Below, piece after piece: positions 6,682-9,920 of a stretch of 9,920 nucleotides of DNA (position 1 is its first letter; each line of letters opens with the position of its first letter). The notes beneath the pieces were generated by a model. That model did not search any database. It worked only from the letters and a program-made list of their open reading frames with translations, and was not told where the DNA came from. The stretch is from Chloroflexota bacterium (GTDB taxonomy: Bacteria > Chloroflexota > Anaerolineae > UBA4142). The position numbers and the translations under genes were made by a program. Location: positions 1-9,920 of the forward strand of contig JACQEA010000080.1 of NCBI GenBank assembly GCA_016200825.1, read 5' to 3'.

Positions 6682-7607
6682 ACGATAGCACGCGTCAATT
6701 CAATCCGCTCCGCGTTCTCGTGCGACGGCGCGGAAAAAAGTTGCGGATGAAAAAGACTGGCGAGCAATTCAACTCCTTCGACGACGCGGGGACCGGGACG
6801 ACTAAAATACGCGGTCGCGTTGACCGCAAAAAGATTGCCATTGCGGACGGCTGGAATCCCCCACCAACCATCCGGAAAAGGTATCGTCGCGATTTCTTTT
6901 TGAATCATCGCAACGGTGTAACCACATGGCATCAGAATGATGCACTCCGGTTGCGATGCGATCACTTGTTCCCACGTCAAGCGCGCGGACGGCTCACCGA
7001 TGCGGCCTAAGACTTCGACGCCGCCCGCGAGCGAAACCATTTCTGGGACCCAATGCCCGGCGTTGTATGGCGGATTCAACCATTCCATTGCGTACGCGCG
7101 CGGACGATGCGACACATGGCGAGTTTTTTCTTGAATCGCATCGAGCCGCTGCTGCAACGAAGCAATGAATTTTTCCGCGCGATCGGCTGTGCGCGTGAGT
7201 TCGCCCACCGTGCGGATGTTTTCTAAAATTCCTGCGAGGTTCGTCGGCTCAAGCGAGACGACGCGGGGATCGCTCGCGAGTTTGCACGCGGCGTCACGCA
7301 CGGTGGCAAAGGAAACCGCGCAGACGGTGCAAAGTTCTTGCGTCAGAATCAGATCGGGTTGTAGTTCGTTCAACAAATCTTCATCAAGCAGATAGAGACT
7401 CTCACCGCGTTTGAGTCGTTCCGCAACTGTCGCATCGATTTCGGATTGACTCAAACCCGGCGGAATCGCGCTGCGCGTCAGAATTGGTTTGCCCGCGACA
7501 ACTTCGGGCGGATAATCACATTCGTGTGAGATGCCAACGAGTTGATTAGCAAGTCCAAGCGCGGCGACGATTTCAGTTGCACTAGGTAATAGAGAAACGA
7601 TTCGCAT
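6678..7607 (-). CDS. BtuF-like cobalamin-binding protein lacking a signal peptide
   Basis: 309 residues beginning MRIVSLLPSATEIV, the first beta-strand of the periplasmic-binding fold, with no room for a signal peptide, so the product is probably cytoplasmic. Other visible features: ISHECDYP (26-33), TQELCTVCAVS (89-99) with a CxxC pair, EWLNPPYNAGHWVPEM (175-190), LAGG (193-196) and SRPGPR (269-274). These fit a family of helical-backbone metal/corrinoid-binding proteins (COG0614-like) often found beside cobO. Its second half parallels the transporter's BtuF at 9231-9920 (VPEMVSLAGG against VDELITLAGG; SRPGPRVVEG against SRPGPRLIDG), so the two are paralogues. The role is not established: corrinoid sensing, storage or handover are possibilities. 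A strong GGAGG lies six bases before the ATG. The stop overlaps the cbiA GTG by four bases. Confidence 0.82.
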   Translation of the reverse strand: MRIVSLLPSATEIVAALGLANQLVGISHECDYPPEVVAGKPILTRSAIPPGLSQSEIDATVAERLKRGESLYLLDEDLLNELQPDLILTQELCTVCAVSFATVRDAACKLASDPRVVSLEPTNLAGILENIRTVGELTRTADRAEKFIASLQQRLDAIQEKTRHVSHRPRAYAMEWLNPPYNAGHWVPEMVSLAGGVEVLGRIGEPSARLTWEQVIASQPECIILMPCGYTVAMIQKEIATIPFPDGWWGIPAVRNGNLFAVNATAYFSRPGPRVVEGVELLASLFHPQLFSAPSHENAERIELTRAIV

Positions 7608-7613
7608 GGTGTG

Positions 7614-7618
7614 CCTCC
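7614..7618 (-). promoter_or_regulatory. Shine-Dalgarno GGAGG for the BtuF-like gene
   Basis: GGAGG on the minus strand lies six bases before the ATG at 7607, within the 17-base gap after cobO. It is the clearest ribosome binding site in the window and supports the signal-less start. Confidence 0.7.
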
Positions 7619-7624
7619 ACGATC

Positions 7625-8146
7625 TTAAAATTCAATGCCCGGCTGGGCTTTGATACCGCGCGTGTACGGATGTTTGATTTCGCGCATCTCGGTCACCAGA
7701 TCGGCGTACTCAATCAGTTCCGGCGGCGCAGCGCGACCGGTGATGATCACGTGCAATTTCGGCGGCTTGTGCGTTTTGAGCCAGGCGATCACGTCGTTGA
7801 TATCGATCCAGTTTTTGTGGAACGCGTACGTCATTTCATCGAGCACAATCAAATCGAACTTGCCGCTGGAAATTTTTTCTTGCGCAAATGTCCACGCGTG
7901 TCGCGCTTTCTCCGCAGTCTTGGCAATATCTTTTGAGAGCCAGGTGAACCCATCGCCAAATGTATGCCATTCGATTTCCAATTTGCGCGCGGCGCGAATC
8001 TCACCCCAATTGCCGGTTTCGGCTTTGATGAATTGAATGACACAAACGCGAAAACCGCGTCCCCACGCGCGAAAAAGTGTGCCAAATGCCGCCGTACTTT
8101 TTCCTTTGCCGTTGCCGGTATTGACGATGACCAATCCGCGCCGCAT
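7625..8146 (-). CDS. cobO: Cob(I)alamin adenosyltransferase (corrinoid adenosyltransferase, CobA/CobO/BtuR type)
   Basis: 173 residues, a little shorter than the roughly 195-residue enzymes of enteric bacteria; the family's variable N-terminal extension is minimal here. It transfers the adenosyl group of ATP to cob(I)alamin or cob(I)yrinic derivatives. Visible motifs: the reversed-polarity P-loop NTGNGKGKST (9-18), AWGRGF (27-32), GDGFTW (64-69), LDEMTYA (102-108), ITGR-APPEL (135-144) and the conserved C-terminus MREIKHPYTRGIKAQPG (154-170). All core motifs are intact. The ATG at 8146 is preceded by GAGGA (8155-8151), five bases or so upstream, and begins with a CATGCGG context similar to the next gene. 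It lies 11 bases after the permease stop, placing adenosylation right after uptake. It belongs to the CobO family and not the PduO or EutT types. Confidence 0.95.
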   Translation of the reverse strand: MRRGLVIVNTGNGKGKSTAAFGTLFRAWGRGFRVCVIQFIKAETGNWGEIRAARKLEIEWHTFGDGFTWLSKDIAKTAEKARHAWTFAQEKISSGKFDLIVLDEMTYAFHKNWIDINDVIAWLKTHKPPKLHVIITGRAAPPELIEYADLVTEMREIKHPYTRGIKAQPGIEF

Positions 8147-8150
8147 GGTG

Positions 8151-8155
8151 TCCTC
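8151..8155 (-). promoter_or_regulatory. Shine-Dalgarno GAGGA for cobO
   Basis: GAGGA on the minus strand sits four bases before the cobO ATG (8146), in the 11-base gap after the permease stop. It supports this short N-terminus. Confidence 0.55.
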
Positions 8156-8157
8156 AA

Positions 8158-9189
8158 CTAAAAGGTGTACTCTTTTTTGGATTTGCGCAAAAGATAAATG
8201 AAAAACGGCGCGCCGACCAGCGCGGTGATAATTCCAAGCGGCACTTCGGATGGCGCGAGCACAAGCCGCGCGATCAAATCCGCGAGCACTAAAAAAATCG
8301 CGCCCGATAAAACCGATGCCGGAATTAGCAAACGATGATTGGGCCCCAATATCAAACGCACAACATGTGGAACAATCAATCCAACAAATCCAACCAAGCC
8401 GCTGATCGAAACTGCCGCGCCCGTGAGCAGCGCGCCAATTCCCAGCACCAAAAATTTTTTTTGCTCGACCGCGACACCGACCGCCGCCGCTTGTTCTTCA
8501 CCCAAAAGAAATGCATTCAGATCAAACGCGAGCGCGTACGCGATCAAAATCGCGCTGAGAACTAGTGGCGCGATCACGCGCAACGCGTCCCACCCGTTCG
8601 CGCTCACTCCGCCCATCGTCCACAGAATGACGCGTTGCAATGTATTTTGATTCCACAACATCAGAAATGACATCGCCGCGGCCATCATCGAACTTGCCGC
8701 GAATCCCGCGAGTAACAATGTTGTGATCGGCGTGCGCACGCCGATGCGCGCGAGACGATAGACCAACAACACTGCCGCGAGCGCGCCGGAAAACGCGGCG
8801 AGGGCAACGAAACTAAATCCAAAGAACGCGAGTGACGCGGGCAAAAACAACGCTATCGTCGCGGCAAGCGCGGCCCCAGCCGATGTGCCGAGCAAGTACG
8901 GATCTGCCATGGGATTGCGCAACAATCCTTGAAACAAAACTCCGGCGACTGCCAGCGCGCCGCCAACCAGCGCGGCAGATAAAACGCGCGGCAAACGCAA
9001 TTGCCAAATGATGGCTTCTTGTGACTCGGACCATTCGATGCCGATCGAAAAATCAAAGACGCGTTTGAGAATAATCGCGCCGATGCGATCAACCGAAACG
9101 CTCACCGTACCGAGCGAGGTCGCGAGAAACAAAGCGGCGAGGAGGATCGCGATGAGAATCGAAATGGAAAAAAATGTTTTAGGGCGCAT
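8158..9189 (-). CDS. btuC: ABC transporter permease, FecCD/BtuC family (corrinoid importer)
   Basis: 343 residues from ATG 9189. The first hydrophobic helix begins about six residues in, and about ten membrane segments are expected, as in BtuC. Family motifs: QLRLPRVL (63-70), GGALAVAGVLFQGLLRNP (76-93), DPYLLGTSAGA (96-106), GLVGFVGLIVPH (264-275) and SEVPLGIITALVGAPFF (314-330); the GFVGLIVPH stretch contributes to the coupling helix region that contacts the ATPase. A longer frame starts at GTG 9234, overlapping the btuF stop by four bases, but its extra 15 residues are encoded by the hairpin repeat and are hydrophilic and unlike the family, so I prefer 9189. Neither start has a clear Shine-Dalgarno site. 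Corrinoid specificity rests on context; haem or siderophore permeases look alike. Confidence 0.9.
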   Translation of the reverse strand: MRPKTFFSISILIAILLAALFLATSLGTVSVSVDRIGAIILKRVFDFSIGIEWSESQEAIIWQLRLPRVLSAALVGGALAVAGVLFQGLLRNPMADPYLLGTSAGAALAATIALFLPASLAFFGFSFVALAAFSGALAAVLLVYRLARIGVRTPITTLLLAGFAASSMMAAAMSFLMLWNQNTLQRVILWTMGGVSANGWDALRVIAPLVLSAILIAYALAFDLNAFLLGEEQAAAVGVAVEQKKFLVLGIGALLTGAAVSISGLVGFVGLIVPHVVRLILGPNHRLLIPASVLSGAIFLVLADLIARLVLAPSEVPLGIITALVGAPFFIYLLRKSKKEYTF

Positions 9190-9197
9190 TGTTTTGG

Positions 9198-9226
9198 GTT
9201 GGGGCGAGGTGGTGCCTCGCCCCAAC
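9198..9226. repeat. Perfect 12-bp hairpin between btuF and btuC
   Basis: GTTGGGGCGAGG (9198-9209) and CCTCGCCCCAAC (9215-9226) are perfectly complementary, with a five-base loop. It fills most of the gap between the btuF stop (9231) and the preferred btuC start (9189). The GC-rich stem has no U-run after it on the minus strand (CCAAAACA follows), so a Rho-independent terminator is not supported. It may be a dispersed intergenic repeat or an RNA hairpin that lowers expression of downstream genes relative to btuF, as often seen for binding-protein genes of ABC importers. Confidence 0.75.
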
Positions 9227-9230
9227 GATA

Positions 9231-9920
9231 TCACTTGAACAAATCGGGTTGAATCAATTTCGCCGCGGCTTCGAGTCCGTCTATCAAACGCGGTCCGGGG
9301 CGACTGACCAAATTGTCGTCAATCGGAAATATTTTGTTGTTCTTGACGGCATTGATCACGTCCCATCCTTTACGTACTTTCACCGATTCCACCGTTATCC
9401 CATACGCGAAATCGCTCAAGATGATAATCTCCGGATTCGCGGCGATCACTTCTTCCGCATTGATACGCGCGTACGGCGTTTTGGCATTCGCCGCGATATT
9501 GACACCGCCCGCGAGCGTAATGAGTTCGTCAACGAACGAACCCGGACCCGGCGTGTACGGTTTGGTGGGATCCGTGGCATCCAGTTCCCAAAAGACGCGC
9601 GGTTTGGATTTCGCGTTCGCGAGTTTTGCTTTGAGCGCGTCGAGTTTTTGTTTCATCGCGTCGGTAACCGATTTCGCTTTCGCATCCGCGCCGGTTACCT
9701 TGCCGACAAGCAGAATGTCATTGACAACATTGTCGAACGTGGTCGTGGTTTTGCCAACCACGAGCACCGTTAATTTCAAGTCCTCTAACTTTTTCACATC
9801 CTCGCGATTGGTAATGCTCGCCGCGAGAACCAAATCCGGTTTTAGTGATACGACCTGCTCGTAATTCAGCGGAAACGTTTTGATTTTCTGCAGGTCTTTG
9901 ACTTTGTCCAGCGGAAAATC
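9231..9920 (-). CDS. btuF: Corrinoid ABC transporter substrate-binding protein (BtuF-like), N-terminus outside the window
   Basis: The frame is open from the right edge to TGA at 9231, giving 230 visible residues; the signal peptide and first beta-strands lie outside. Visible: LNYEQVVSLKPDLVLA (ligand-binding-lobe segment), LVVGKTTTTFDNVVNDI, the long linking helix rich in Lys/Ala, FVDELITLAGGVNIA, INAEEVIAANPEIIILSD and the C-terminal SRPGPRLIDGLEAAAKLI. This is the arrangement of TroA/BtuF-type binding proteins with a rigid helical backbone. It should capture corrinoid outside the membrane and deliver it to the BtuC-type permease encoded just downstream. Specificity for B12, against haem or siderophores, is inferred from the neighbouring cobO, cbiA and cobQ. 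It is paralogous to the signal-less protein at 6678-7607. Confidence 0.87.
   Translation of the reverse strand, partial: DFPLDKVKDLQKIKTFPLNYEQVVSLKPDLVLAASITNREDVKKLEDLKLTVLVVGKTTTTFDNVVNDILLVGKVTGADAKAKSVTDAMKQKLDALKAKLANAKSKPRVFWELDATDPTKPYTPGPGSFVDELITLAGGVNIAANAKTPYARINAEEVIAANPEIIILSDFAYGITVESVKVRKGWDVINAVKNNKIFPIDDNLVSRPGPRLIDGLEAAAKLIQPDLFK

Noticed and set aside
9190..9234. Rho-independent terminator after btuF
   Set aside because: The stem is strong but on the minus strand it is followed by CCAAAACA and not by a T-run.
9189..9864. Two long plus-strand frames opposite btuF (9189-9773 and 9313-9864)
   Set aside because: The opposite strand encodes clear BtuF family motifs through to the window edge. 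The plus-strand products are of biased composition and without motifs.

Overview
The window is a gene-dense bacterial stretch with every supported gene on the minus strand. It reads as a cobalamin (vitamin B12) uptake, salvage and late-biosynthesis cluster (about 2857 to the right edge), followed downstream by a two-gene carbohydrate-active unit (left edge to 2823). The organism is probably a member of the Chloroflexota (Anaerolineae-like). This is inferred from the Thr-Pro-rich linker of the secreted deacetylase, heavy use of GCG/CGC codons giving very frequent CGCG words, and the gene content; no rRNA or other marker is present to prove it.

In order of transcription (right to left): the C-terminal part of a B12-binding protein (btuF-type, 9231-9920, cut by the window edge); the membrane permease (btuC-type, 8158-9189); cob(I)alamin adenosyltransferase (cobO/btuR, 7625-8146); a second BtuF-like protein without signal peptide (6678-7607); cobyrinic acid a,c-diamide synthase (cbiA/cobB, 5281-6681); cobyric acid synthase (cobQ/cbiP, 3776-5284); and, after a 118-base spacer carrying a palindromic repeat, the transporter ATPase (btuD-type, 2857-3657). 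The BtuF, BtuC and BtuD proteins form one ABC importer for corrinoids. CobO adenosylates the cobalt of imported or new corrinoid. CbiA amidates positions a and c of the ring, and CobQ amidates b, d, e and g. Two junctions have 4-base stop/start overlaps (GTGA and ATGA), and others are 11 or 17 bases, so most of the block is probably one operon.

The left part holds a secreted NodB-type polysaccharide deacetylase (1837-2823), with its own plausible promoter overlapping the btuD stop codon. Five bases after it comes a glycogen-debranching-type protein (GDE/amylo-alpha-1,6-glucosidase, 1-1831, lacking only its last residues at the window edge). The debranching protein is the most unusual object here: the family fold is clear, but the segment that normally carries the Thr-Trp-Met-Asp motif is absent as if cleanly excised, and other active-site motifs are altered.

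Non-coding content is small: a perfect 12-bp hairpin between btuF and btuC, a long imperfect palindrome built of CACGAA/TTCGTG words between cobQ and btuD, and a few candidate promoters and ribosome binding sites. I see no tRNA, rRNA, CRISPR array, insertion sequence or recognisable cobalamin riboswitch inside the window. I found no convincing wholly new system.
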